From UBA2136 sp047635695 (lineage in GTDB: Bacteria; Pseudomonadota; Alphaproteobacteria; UBA2136): a stretch of DNA of 40,320 nt. A program made the position numbers and the translations under genes. Shown here piece after piece: positions 17,566 through 26,419 of this stretch. The notes under the pieces were generated by a model. The model was not told where the DNA came from. It saw nothing but the letters and a program-made list of their open reading frames with translations, and did not search any database. The stretch covers positions 1 to 40,320 of the forward strand of contig JBLILN010000014.1 in NCBI GenBank assembly GCA_047635695.1, read 5' to 3'. The first letter of the stretch is position 1. Every line of letters starts with the position of its first letter.

Positions 17566-18473
17566 TACCCCTTGTTAATTTTGCTTTTATGCGTTGGCTT
17601 TGCATGTGCTTCGATATATTCAATAATCATACCTGCAACATCTTTTCCTGTTGCTGTTTCAATACCCTCAAGACCCGGAGAGGAATTTACTTCTAAAATT
17701 AAAGGCCCTCTGTCAGAACGTACCATATCAACCCCTGCAACGCGTAAACCCATAGCTTTTGCTGCAGCTACAGACATTTTTCGTTCCTCTGAGGATAATT
17801 TAACAATTTTAGCAGATCCACCAAGGTGTAAGTTTGATCGAAACTCGCCTATTTGGGCTGTACGCATCATCGCTGCAACCACTTTATTACCAATGACGAA
17901 ACAACGAATATCTGAACCCTTAGACTCTTTAATAAATTCCTGCACTAAGAAGAATGCATTTAAGCCTCTAAATGCGCCAATAACACTTTCGGCCGCTTTT
18001 TGCGTTTCTGCCAATATAACGCCGTTACCTTGCGTTCCCTCTAAAAGTTTAAGTACAAGAGGTGCCCCGCCAACACGTTTAATAAGAGCACCAGTATTTT
18101 TAGGAGAATGTGCAAATCCTGTGATCGGCATACCTATGCCTCTTTTAGAAAAAATTTGGTGGGCGCGTAGTTTGTCTCTCGAGCGTGTGATCGGTATAGA
18201 CTCATTCAATGCATAAACATCTGCCATTTCAAATTGACGCAAAACAGCAGAACCATAAAATGTGATAGATGCACCAATTCTAGGAATAATAGCATCAAAA
18301 TTATTAAGGGCTTTGTCGTTAGACCCATAAACCATTGGTTTTCCAGCCTCAATATCTACGTAACACTTCAGCACATCTATTATTTCTACAGTATGCCCGC
18401 GTGCTTCAGCCGCTTCTCGTAAGCGCTTTGTAGAAAATAACTTAGAGTTACGTGACAGAATACCTATTTTCAT
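17565..18473 (-). CDS. rimK: RimK-type ATP-grasp glutamate ligase
   Basis: A 302-residue ATP-grasp ligase close in length to E. coli RimK (300). The N-terminal domain begins MKIGILSRNSKLFSTKRL and contains NFDAIIPRIGASITFYGSAV. The ATP-grasp core has SRDKLRAHQIFSKRGIGMP, the nucleotide loop LLEGTQGNGVIL, VQEFIKESKGSDIRCFVIG, and the metal-binding end PLILEVNSSPGLEGIE. RimK adds glutamates to ribosomal protein S6 and can make poly-alpha-glutamate; relatives make N-acetyl-aspartyl-glutamate or citryl-glutamate. The ribosome site CTGGAGA precedes the ATG, and a good promoter lies at 18590-18618. It is co-translated with the aspartoacylase-like gene. A second RimK is fused to another domain at 22.0-23.4 kb. 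Confidence 0.92.
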   Translation of the reverse strand: MKIGILSRNSKLFSTKRLREAAEARGHTVEIIDVLKCYVDIEAGKPMVYGSNDKALNNFDAIIPRIGASITFYGSAVLRQFEMADVYALNESIPITRSRDKLRAHQIFSKRGIGMPITGFAHSPKNTGALIKRVGGAPLVLKLLEGTQGNGVILAETQKAAESVIGAFRGLNAFFLVQEFIKESKGSDIRCFVIGNKVVAAMMRTAQIGEFRSNLHLGGSAKIVKLSSEERKMSVAAAKAMGLRVAGVDMVRSDRGPLILEVNSSPGLEGIETATGKDVAGMIIEYIEAHAKPTHKSKINKG

Positions 18474-18589
18474 TATTTGTTCTCCAGATGATTTTTATTG
18501 TGTTTATAGTGGATAATTTAACATGTTATTTCACCTTGAATGAACAAGGATGTTTTCTTCATAGCAGATTAGTTTGTGAAACAAAACTG

Positions 18590-18618
18590 ATATTATCAAT
18601 ATGCATAAATTAAGGCAA
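18590..18618 (-). promoter_or_regulatory. Sigma-70-type promoter for rimK and the aspartoacylase-like gene
   Basis: On the minus strand, TTGCCT (18613-18618), a 17-base spacer, then TAATAT (18590-18595). It lies in the 169-base gap after the kefB-like gene, so rimK can be expressed independently of the broken genes upstream. Confidence 0.65.
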
Positions 18619-18642
18619 CTGAGGTATCGTATTAACGTAAAA

Positions 18643-19835
18643 TTAATTTTTGGCTTTCGTCGGTTTTTCAGAAAAATCAGTGTCTTTAAAACCAACCAAT
18701 AGGCGAACACAGAATATAAGAAACGGGCTAATAAGCAAAGTTATGGCTATAATCGATATTGTCATTTGATAGCTACGCTCAATAATAATATGACTGTTCA
18801 AGCCTATAGTAGCTAAAATAAAGCTAAACTCACCTATTTGTGATAATAAACTGCCTGCATATAGGCTCGCGCGCCATTTATAACCGAACGACTTTAATAT
18901 AAGCGCATTTATAAAAAAGTTTGTCATAAAAACGGCCATAACCAAAAATGCAATTTCAAAAACATGCGTACTAATAAAACGTAAATCGATCAACATACCT
19001 ATAGATGAAAAGAAAAGCGCTACAAATAAAACACGTAAAGAGTCGAGGCTATCACCAACCCATGCAGTTTCACGAATACGAGAAACCAATAGCCCTGCAA
19101 CAAAGGCTCCCAGTGCGGTCGATAATTGCATAAGCCCAGTTAGGAGCGCAAAGCCTGTGCAAATAGACAAAGAAGCAAATACTTGCAGTTCCCTATCTTT
19201 CGAAATAGATTCAACCCATTTCCATTCTATTTCTTTTTTGTAGGTTATCCAAACAACACTGACAAGAATTAAAATACCCCCAAAAATTTGTAAAATTAAG
19301 TCTGATGTGTTCACACCCTTTTCATCGAATAAACTTAAAATTATAATCATCGGCACAATCGCAATATCTTGCACCAGCAAAATGCTAACATATCTTGACC
19401 TATATGTGTGTCAAGCTCCCCCCAATCACGCAGTAACTGAAGTACAATAACCGTACTACTAATACTTATGACAAAACCGATAAGAACAATGCGACTTGTC
19501 GGCCAGTCTAAAAACAAACCCAATATCCACACAACAAAAACGCTTAAAAGTATTTGTAAAAGGGTGCCTAAAACTGTTATTTTCCAATTTTTGGCCAACC
19601 GCTGGGGTGACACTTCCATACCTATAAAAAACATAAGAATAACAACACCAATAGCACCAAGCTTTGTAATAGCGTCATCATTATTAATGATAGACAGCCC
19701 ATAAGGCCCCAGAACCATACCAGCGAGTATATAAGCAATAACATAAGGTTGGTTGAAGCGTTTGAGAATAAAGCTCACAATAAAGGCAACAAAAGCGATT
19801 GCCGCCAATGCGGGAAGTAATGGGTCAATATGCAT
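18643..19835 (-). pseudogene. KefB-like CPA2 cation/proton antiporter, frameshifted
   Basis: The first part (ATG at 19835) has the CPA2 antiporter helices AYILAGMVLGPYGLS, IGVVILMFFIGMEVSP and GFVISISSTVIVLQLL, and reaches IGQDMLAF. The frame then breaks at the four-base run at 19379-19382 (T on the coding strand); one extra T restores LLVQDIAIVPMIIIL, and the protein continues to the stop at 18643. The repaired length is 397 residues, exactly divisible. It has only the membrane domain, without the TrkA-N domain of KefB/KefC. Such proteins exchange K+ or Na+ for H+. As sequenced, the antiporter would be cut mid-membrane and not work. Confidence 0.85.
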
Positions 19836-19852
19836 TGAATAAAGCCTCTCTT

Positions 19853-20823
19853 CTAAAACCAGCCATTTTTCTTAAATAGCCATATCTGCAGCGTGACCAC
19901 AAAAACAAGGAAGGATGTAAATGTCCAAAACGCATGTGGATTTTCGACACCAGGAATCCCCGCTACATTGATACCAAGAAGGCCCGTCAAGAACCCAAGA
20001 GGTAAAAATATGGCAGCCACCACAGAAATTCTGTACATATTTTGATTCAGCTGGTCTGATTGTGCGTGTAAAAGCTCGTCCTTCACAACTTGTGCACGCT
20101 CTCGAATGGCATCCAAAATTTCAATATAGCGGGTGATATCATTACAGCTTTCTTGTAAATGACGCTTATGTGTATCTTTTAACCATGTATAATCTGAAAG
20201 GTATAGCTGTTTAAGTGCTTCCCTTTGCGGTGCAATATAACGACGAAACATAATAGATTTTTTACGTATTTTAATAATATCGTCTCTGGATGTTCTGTCC
20301 GAAGATTCTAAAAAACCTCTTCAATTTCGTCCATTTTTTCATCAAGGTCTAAAAGTGTGGCATTAACATATTCTAAAAGCTGTGATGTCAGCATGCAAAG
20401 AAATTCACCTGTATTTTTAGGCCCTTTATTATTTTTAACTTTATCTTCAATATCCAGTATTGTTTTTAAACGTCTTCTTTCAGTACTAATAATTTTATTT
20501 TTACTGATCCATAAACGTATAGAGACCATATCTTCAGGGTCTTCATTTTTATTTAAATTGACTCCACGTAAAATAAGTAAAGCATCATCATTAACCTGCA
20601 CAACACGTGGTCGTGTCTCATCTGCAATCAAAGCTTCTATAAGAAAAGAGTCTAAACACTTTTGCTGTTGAAGTATGAATGCTGCGTCTGGGTCATTTAT
20701 ATTTAAATGTAACCACAGTAGGCCGTCTTTGTCTTGCTGCGGCAGTGAAGAGATATCTCTATCTAATTGTTCACCACCACCACGACTGTCTAAATTATAT
20801 GTAAACAACACAGCTTTATTCAT
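19853..20823 (-). pseudogene. zntB: ZntB/CorA-family ion transporter, frameshifted
   Basis: The N-terminal part holds the cytoplasmic domain (GLLWLHLNINDPDA, LIADETRPRVVQV). The C-terminal part holds the two membrane helices with the family signature LTGLLGINVAGIPG. GIN, followed by GIPG, points to the ZntB branch (zinc) rather than GMN of CorA (magnesium). The frame breaks at a six-base run (20310-20315; T on the coding strand): one more T joins EEVF to LESSDRTSRDDIIKIRKK, giving 323 residues, normal for ZntB. The ATG overlaps the stop of the upstream mscS-like gene (TAATG). The kefB-like gene starts 17 bases after its stop. As sequenced, both membrane helices are lost. Confidence 0.85.
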
Positions 20824-21780
20824 TATTTTTTAACCTCGCCTTTAACATGAACATCCATTTGTGGGAACGGTATTTCAATGTTGTTATTATGAAATTTATC
20901 CCATATTGAGAATAATACATCGCTTTTAGGCTGTAGCCTACCCACTAAAATATCATCCACCCAAAAAAGCAACCGGAAATTAACCGAGCTATCCGCAAAT
21001 TCCGTCAAGTAACAAACAGGCGGGGAATCTATATCAGACGATCCATGCTCCTGCGCTGCCTCTAAAATAAGCGCATGTGCTTTTTTAATATCCGACTTAT
21101 AGGAAACGCCAATAAAAAGTTCAATCCGACCTTTTTTATTACTATATGTCCAGTTCGTTACCCGTGTTGTGACAAAATCCTCATTGGGGATCATAATTTC
21201 TTTACCGTCGAATGTCTCAAGAAGGGTATAGCGTGAAGTTGTCTTTTTAATTGTCCCAAAAATAGCATCAGGTAATTCGATGAGATCATCATTTTGAACA
21301 GACTTTTCAAAAAGCAAAATAATACCGCTGATAAAATTTGAAGCTATTTTTTAGGCCTAAACCAATACCAATAACAATAGCACCACCTAAAACAGCAAAG
21401 GCCGTTAGGTCAATACCCACAAAATTCAAAGAAAAGAGAAAAGCACCAAAATAAAGAACGGACTGAAATGCATTTAAAATAAGGGCTTTATTACTCGCAC
21501 CTACGCCCTTTAGTTTTTTAATACGGTTTTCGGCGAAGTCAGATAAAATACTGAGAACCCAAAATATAATAACAACAAAAAAAGCTGCCTTTAAAATTAA
21601 ATATGTAGAAAATCTCATTTCACCTATTTTAAAAGAGAGGTGGTCCGAATTAAGCAAATCCCTGATTGGTATAAGATAAGTCGACAAACCAGACGTAAAG
21701 AAAGCCGCTGTTAAAAGGCTCAATAAAAGTATGGCTACCCAAGCCTTAGGCTTCAATAAATATATATATAAATTTTTCAT
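20823..21780 (-). pseudogene. Second MscS-family channel, frameshifted at the pore
   Basis: Begins at an ATG at 21780 and encodes two or three N-terminal membrane helices and the pore segment AVLGGAIVIGIGLGLK. The frame then fails at a run of six bases (21347-21352; A on the coding strand). Adding two A bases gives GLKKIASNFISGIILLFEKS, the usual MscS sequence, and the reading continues through the beta domain (IPNEDFVTTRVTNWTYS) and the C-terminal domain to 20823. The repaired length is about 319 residues. It is distinct from the intact mscS at 14.8 kb. The break in the pore helix would prevent function. It heads the zntB/kefB-like gene set. Confidence 0.85.
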
Positions 21781-22000
21781 AACGCTCTTTTTTTTTATGT
21801 TGTTTTCAATTATAGTCCAAATAAATTAAACTGATATAATAATTTCATTCAAAAACACCGTCCCTCACCTAAAGTTTACGTTCAACATATACTGTTAAAG
21901 GTGTTTACATTGTATCTAATACATATACATTTTATATTTGTATTTTTCTTTGAAAGTCTGTAATTATTGTGCTCTGTTAATTTAATTGAAGGCTTAAGCT
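21781..22000. other. Divergent promoter region
   Basis: 220 AT-rich bases between the minus-strand mscS/zntB/kefB set and the plus-strand rimB-rimK fusion. On the minus strand a TATAAT (+ strand 21809-21814) is a likely -10. AACACC (about 21854-21859) and GGTGTTT (about 21900-21906) form a widely spaced inverted repeat that could be a shared operator. No clear plus-strand promoter is visible. Confidence 0.4.
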
Positions 22001-23404
22001 ATGACAAAAAAAATGGTTCTCGGTTCAGAAGAATGGTGTTCCTTGCCTTCCTTAGGTTTAGAAGCTGTTAAAGCCCGTATTGATAGCGGTGCAACAACAT
22101 CGAGCCTTCACGCTTACAACCAAGAAGTTATTAAAGAAGACGGCAAGGAGTACGTTTTATTTGATGTGCATCCTATCGTGAACAACCGCTCCATACATAG
22201 ACGTTGCAAGGCATTGCTTCTTGAGCAACGCATGATCAAAAGCTCAAATGGTCACAAAGACTTAAGATATGTTGTGCAAACAATACTAGAGCTTGATGAA
22301 CAAACATGGCAGATTGAATTAACATTAACCAACAGAGATTCAATGGGGTTCCGCATGTTGCTTGGCCGAGAAGCCATGGATGGCCGTATAATGGTTGACC
22401 CCGAAGGCAAGTGCTTGCTCAAAAACTATACGAAAGAGCAAATATTAAAAGTTTATAAAAAACACACAGTTGAAAAGTCAGGTCTAAAAATTGTACTGCT
22501 CGCAAGCAACCCCGACCTTTATTCAAACAAGCGCATAATGGAAGCAGGTGAATCTCGTGGTCATGAGATGATATTTGTAAATGTGCGCCAAACTTATATG
22601 CATATTAATGCACGTCGACCAGCTATCCATTACTTAGATGGCACGGACATCACAGACGTGGATGCTGTTATTCCTCGCTTAAAACCAAGTATAACTTTTT
22701 ATGGTTGCTCTGTAACAAGGCAATTTGAAGCATCAGGTGTTTTATGCCTTAACACGGCTGAGGCGATTACTTGTTCAAGAGACAAGCTAAAAGCATTACA
22801 AATCCTTTCTAGCAAAGGTATTGATATGCCTTCCACCGGCTTTGCAAACTCACCGCAAAACACAAAAGATTTAATTAATATTGTGGGTGGTGCACCGTTG
22901 GTTATTAAACTATTGGAAGGCACGCAAGGCAGAGGTGTTATATTAGCTGAAACTGCAAAAGCTTCCGAAAATTTAATAAACGGTTTTAAAAGTTTAAATG
23001 CCAACTTTTTAGTTCAAGAGTTTATTAAAGAGTCATCGGTCGTCGACTTACGTTGCTTCGTTATAGGAGGGCGTGTTGTAGCGGCAATGGAAAGACGTTC
23101 TGCAGATGGTGACTTCCGCGCAAACATTCATCTAGGTGCTCAAGCACTTGAAGCAAAACTTACAAAAGACGAAAAGAAAATGGCTATTGCAGCCACTAAA
23201 ATACTAGGATTAGATGTCGCAGGCGTTGATATACTGCGCTCCAATTCTGGACCAAAAATTTTAGAGGTTAACTCTTCACCTGGTTTAGAAGGTATAGAGC
23301 GTGCCTCGGGTAAAGATATCGCCTCATTAATGATTGATGATATTGAAAAGAATTTTGGTAACATTTTGGCGAAAAAGAATAAAAAGAAAGCGAAGTTGGC
23401 TTAA
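22001..23404 (+). CDS. Fusion of RimB-like retropepsin domain with RimK-type glutamate ligase
   Basis: A 467-residue two-domain protein. Residues about 1-150 match the RimB/'ATP-dependent zinc protease' family, a retropepsin-like fold: KARIDSGATTSSLHA with Asp28 in the D-S-G-A active-site motif, and the strand MGFRMLLGREAMDGRIMVDP. Residues about 160-460 are a complete RimK ATP-grasp ligase: LKIVLLASNPDLYSNKRI, SRDKLKALQILSSKGIDMP, LLEGTQGRGVIL and ILEVNSSPGLEGIE. In pseudomonads RimB and RimK are separate and act together in glutamylation of ribosomal protein S6; fusion would couple ligation and cleavage. The C-terminus ends in a Lys-rich tail. It closely resembles the RimK at 17.6 kb, so the two look like diverged paralogues. 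Confidence 0.9.
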   Translation: MTKKMVLGSEEWCSLPSLGLEAVKARIDSGATTSSLHAYNQEVIKEDGKEYVLFDVHPIVNNRSIHRRCKALLLEQRMIKSSNGHKDLRYVVQTILELDEQTWQIELTLTNRDSMGFRMLLGREAMDGRIMVDPEGKCLLKNYTKEQILKVYKKHTVEKSGLKIVLLASNPDLYSNKRIMEAGESRGHEMIFVNVRQTYMHINARRPAIHYLDGTDITDVDAVIPRLKPSITFYGCSVTRQFEASGVLCLNTAEAITCSRDKLKALQILSSKGIDMPSTGFANSPQNTKDLINIVGGAPLVIKLLEGTQGRGVILAETAKASENLINGFKSLNANFLVQEFIKESSVVDLRCFVIGGRVVAAMERRSADGDFRANIHLGAQALEAKLTKDEKKMAIAATKILGLDVAGVDILRSNSGPKILEVNSSPGLEGIERASGKDIASLMIDDIEKNFGNILAKKNKKKAKLA

Positions 23405-23754
23405 AATCATAATTCTTATCAGAACCCTTATGCCCTACCACGCCATACTTTTAAGGGGCAACGCAAAGTGCTTTTAAAAATAATACGTATAAACCTCAAA
23501 CAATACGTACAACCTAAAGGTGTAACACGTTGTGTATTATCGCACTACTTTACAAGCAGAGTGGTTGGCAACATCTATTAAACACCAAAGTATTAAATAA
23601 CATAATCGCCGCACGTCCTATAGATTCTGATAGTTGTATTTAATACAAAACCGTGTAACTACCTCTAAATATTCAACTATATGTGCTTGACAGCCGTCTA
23701 TAAAGACCATAGCATTTCGGATAGTAAAAAATAAAAAACTAGGGAATTATGTAA
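23405..23754. other. Intergenic region with promoter
   Basis: 350 bases with no gene. No clear terminator for the upstream fusion gene. The promoter described at 23687-23715 lies near the end. Confidence 0.5.
23687..23715 (+). promoter_or_regulatory. Sigma-70-type promoter for the YfiR-like/TonB receptor genes
   Basis: TTGACA (23687-23692), a 17-base spacer and TAGCAT (23710-23715), 40 bases before the next ATG. Confidence 0.6.
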
Positions 23755-24285
23755 ATGAACTTATACCAAATAGGCTTTATCTCTGCCTTATCGTTGTTTT
23801 CCTATGGGCTAGAAGCTCATGCCGAAACGTCGACACAAGAACTTGGAGCTATTGCCAAAATATTATCTCTTTCTAAAGATATCCCTTCAGGTGACGCAAG
23901 CTTTGCAGTTGTTTATGATCCAGCATCTAGCGCATCTATGGCAGAACTTAACACCTTAAAAGGTTTAATGGGCGCTAGCTACAAAGCACCAAAACATAAC
24001 CTTATTATAAAAGAAGTTCCTATTGATAGTATCTCTAGTATCTCTGCTCCTATACTTTTTATGACAGAAGGTCTTTCAGCTTCCGCTCAACAACAGACAC
24101 TTGATAAAGGTATCGCTAGTAAGTCACTCACAGTCACAACTTCACTCAATTATGTCGAATCTGGTAAATGTGTACTAGGTGTAGACGTAGGTAGCGGCGT
24201 AAAAATTATCATGAATAGTGCTTCATTTAACGCATCAAAGCTTAACTTTGATTCAGCATTTAAATTCATGATTAAAGAAATATAA
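23755..24285 (+). CDS. Periplasmic YfiR-like (DUF4154) protein
   Basis: A 176-residue secreted protein; the signal peptide ends near AHA (residue 23). The mature fold has alternating strand/helix segments, FAVVYDPASSASMAELNTL, NLIIKEVPIDSISSI and APILFMTEGLS, and the C-terminal IIMNSASFNASKLNFDSAF, which resembles the N-[x]-A-x-x-x-x-L-x-F-S end of YfiR/DUF4154 proteins. YfiR inhibits the membrane diguanylate cyclase YfiN in Pseudomonas; related genes often stand beside TonB receptors and membrane sensors. The receptor gene starts 12 bases downstream, so they are one operon. The family match is from pattern only. The interaction partner may be the downstream chemoreceptor. Confidence 0.55.
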   Translation: MNLYQIGFISALSLFSYGLEAHAETSTQELGAIAKILSLSKDIPSGDASFAVVYDPASSASMAELNTLKGLMGASYKAPKHNLIIKEVPIDSISSISAPILFMTEGLSASAQQQTLDKGIASKSLTVTTSLNYVESGKCVLGVDVGSGVKIIMNSASFNASKLNFDSAFKFMIKEI

Positions 24286-24297
24286 GGACATTACAAC

Positions 24298-26319
24298 ATG
24301 AAAAAATTAAACTTATTAACGCTATCACTTCTAGTTAGCTCGGCAATCACAAGCGTTGCTCAAGCTCAAACTATTGACTATGGTATGATGGAATCTATAT
24401 TTAATGAACCGGTAACAGCCTCTGCTACTGGTAAACCACAACGTGCATCTGACGCCCCTGTTTCTATGAGCATTATTGGCTCTGAAGAAATTCGTCGCAG
24501 TGGTGCAAAAGACATCCCTCAAATTCTACGTCGTATTGCTGGCGTACAAGTACAAAGCGCCTTTAACGGACAAAAAGATGTATCTATCCGTGGTTACAAC
24601 AAACCTTTCGCTAATCGTATACTCGTACTCGTAAATGGTCGTCAGGTATTATCTGATGCGTTTGGTTACACTAACTGGAACAGCCTTAGCATCGGCATGG
24701 ACGAAATTCGTCAAATTGAAGTTGTAAAAGGCCCTAACACATCACTATTCGGTTTTAACGCTGAATCTGGTGTTGTTAACATTATTACCTTTAGCCCTAT
24801 GGCTGACAACAAGAGCCAAGCTTCAGTAAAAGTTGGTACGCAAGAACACAAAGAAATTAACCTCACTCACACAGCCCGTTTCGATAAACATGCTGTACGT
24901 GTTTCTGTCGGTGAACGTGATGCTGATGGTTTTAGCCGCGACAGTATGACTGGTTATGGTACTGCTATTTCTTCAGTTGATAAAGAGCATAGCAATGACT
25001 GGGTTGGTCGCCGTGTAAACGTTGATCACGAATGGCAAATAAACGATAGCTCAAGCTTGCGCACTCAAATTGGACATAACGCAAATTTAACTCAAAGACT
25101 TATCCCATTTGCAGCTCACAGCAGAAGCGTTAATGATACTGATTTTGTTCAATTATCTTACGCACTACAAAGTGACATAGGCCTATGGAATGCAAACCTG
25201 TACAATATTTCAAACGACTCACATGCTGAGACAACAGATAGTGAAAATGATCTGTTAGTTGCTAAAGTTGATAATCTCTTTAAAGTAGGTACAAACCACT
25301 CTATCCGTGTTGCAGCTGAATACCGTGATAACCAGATTTCTGGTGGTATTATCGGTGGAGAAGACGCTACTTTTGGTATGTCTTTACTTGCACCAAGTGT
25401 AATGTGGGATTGGAAAGTTTCTGATGCATGGAACATAACAAACTCTGTTCGTTATGATCACGCTGACTACGCTCGTAATGCAGATGCTACATTTGGTCCT
25501 TACACCTCACAAGATTTGTTTGACCGCACAATTGAAGAGTTTAGCTTTAACTCAGCAATTGCTTACAAACCAACAGCAACTGACACGTTCCGTGCTTCTG
25601 TAAGCCGTGGTTTGCACATTCCAAGCTTAATTGAGCTAGGTAGTTCTACACAAGTTGCAACTGTGCCTTTTTCAATTGGTTTTACAGGTAACCCTGGCCT
25701 AGAAGCTGAACGTATTATGTCATACGAACTTGCATGGGATAAAAAGTTACCAGCATACAACGCTACTTTTAAATCAGCTGTTTTCATGCAAAAAGCTGAA
25801 AACTTGATCGACGACCAAGTATCAATCATTGGTGGCCCAACGTTTTTACTAACGTTTGACAACAAAGGTGACAGTGACACTTGGGGTGTTGAATTAGGTC
25901 TTGATGGTGTTCACAATGACTTGTTACGTTGGGGTGCAAACTATACTTACCTTGTAACTGATGATCAGTCTGGTAGCGGCCTTCTTTATGAAGATGCTCA
26001 AGCTAGCCATCAACTTTCAGTACTTGCTGGTTTCGATCATAAGAACTGGGAATTTGATACAGACATGCACTTTGTGTCGGGCTACAGATCTTCCCTTAAT
26101 AACTCTGTAACAACAGTTACAAGTGAAGATATTGAAGGGTACTTTGTAGTAAATGCTCGTGCAGCTTATAACGTAAATGACAACTTAAACATTGCCATTG
26201 AAGGTTATAACCTAGTTGAAGAGCACCGTGAGTGGACAAATGGTGGAACTACCACTGGTCCAAATGGTGCTGATACTCTTGGCCGCACAGTACTTGCGAA
26301 CTTAACTTATAAATTCTAA
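24298..26319 (+). CDS. TonB-dependent outer-membrane receptor
   Basis: A 673-residue outer-membrane receptor. The signal peptide ends at AQA (residue 23). The plug domain lies at about 35-155: VTASATGKPQRASDAPVSM, IPQILRRIAGVQVQ, VSIRGYN, RILVLVNGRQVL and the segment IEVVKGPNTSLFGFNAESGVVNII. The remainder is a 22-strand type barrel ending YKF. The protein is of the cobalamin/siderophore-receptor class (BtuB/FepA-like) and takes up a ligand with energy from TonB-ExbB-ExbD, none of which is encoded here. It is downstream of a YfiR-like gene and 100 bases upstream of a chemoreceptor. The ligand cannot be judged from sequence. Confidence 0.93.
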   Translation: MKKLNLLTLSLLVSSAITSVAQAQTIDYGMMESIFNEPVTASATGKPQRASDAPVSMSIIGSEEIRRSGAKDIPQILRRIAGVQVQSAFNGQKDVSIRGYNKPFANRILVLVNGRQVLSDAFGYTNWNSLSIGMDEIRQIEVVKGPNTSLFGFNAESGVVNIITFSPMADNKSQASVKVGTQEHKEINLTHTARFDKHAVRVSVGERDADGFSRDSMTGYGTAISSVDKEHSNDWVGRRVNVDHEWQINDSSSLRTQIGHNANLTQRLIPFAAHSRSVNDTDFVQLSYALQSDIGLWNANLYNISNDSHAETTDSENDLLVAKVDNLFKVGTNHSIRVAAEYRDNQISGGIIGGEDATFGMSLLAPSVMWDWKVSDAWNITNSVRYDHADYARNADATFGPYTSQDLFDRTIEEFSFNSAIAYKPTATDTFRASVSRGLHIPSLIELGSSTQVATVPFSIGFTGNPGLEAERIMSYELAWDKKLPAYNATFKSAVFMQKAENLIDDQVSIIGGPTFLLTFDNKGDSDTWGVELGLDGVHNDLLRWGANYTYLVTDDQSGSGLLYEDAQASHQLSVLAGFDHKNWEFDTDMHFVSGYRSSLNNSVTTVTSEDIEGYFVVNARAAYNVNDNLNIAIEGYNLVEEHREWTNGGTTTGPNGADTLGRTVLANLTYKF

Positions 26320-26340
26320 GTTAAGCATCTGTAAGTTTTG

Positions 26341-26369
26341 TAGGGAGAGGCCATTAATGCCTTTCCCTA
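26341..26369 (+). terminator. Intercistronic hairpin between TonB receptor and chemoreceptor genes
   Basis: TAGGGAGAGGC (26341-26351) pairs with GCCTTTCCCTA (26359-26369) across a 7-base loop. The following bases are AT-rich but without a long T-run, so it is probably a weak terminator or an mRNA end-point. A smaller AATTC/GAATT hairpin follows. Confidence 0.55.
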
Positions 26370-26419
26370 TAATTCATTAAGAATTACAAAAAACCACTTT
26401 AAAAGAAAGACCTTTTTAT

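Noticed and set aside
17545..18216. A 223-codon plus-strand frame opposite rimK.
   Set aside because: It is the antisense shadow of rimK, with no ribosome site and no recognisable protein features.
18643..21780. Programmed frameshifting or phase variation at the A/T runs.
   Set aside because: Runs of four to six bases are too short for typical phase variation, no slippery heptamer with a following pseudoknot was seen, and three neighbouring genes sharing such control is unlikely.
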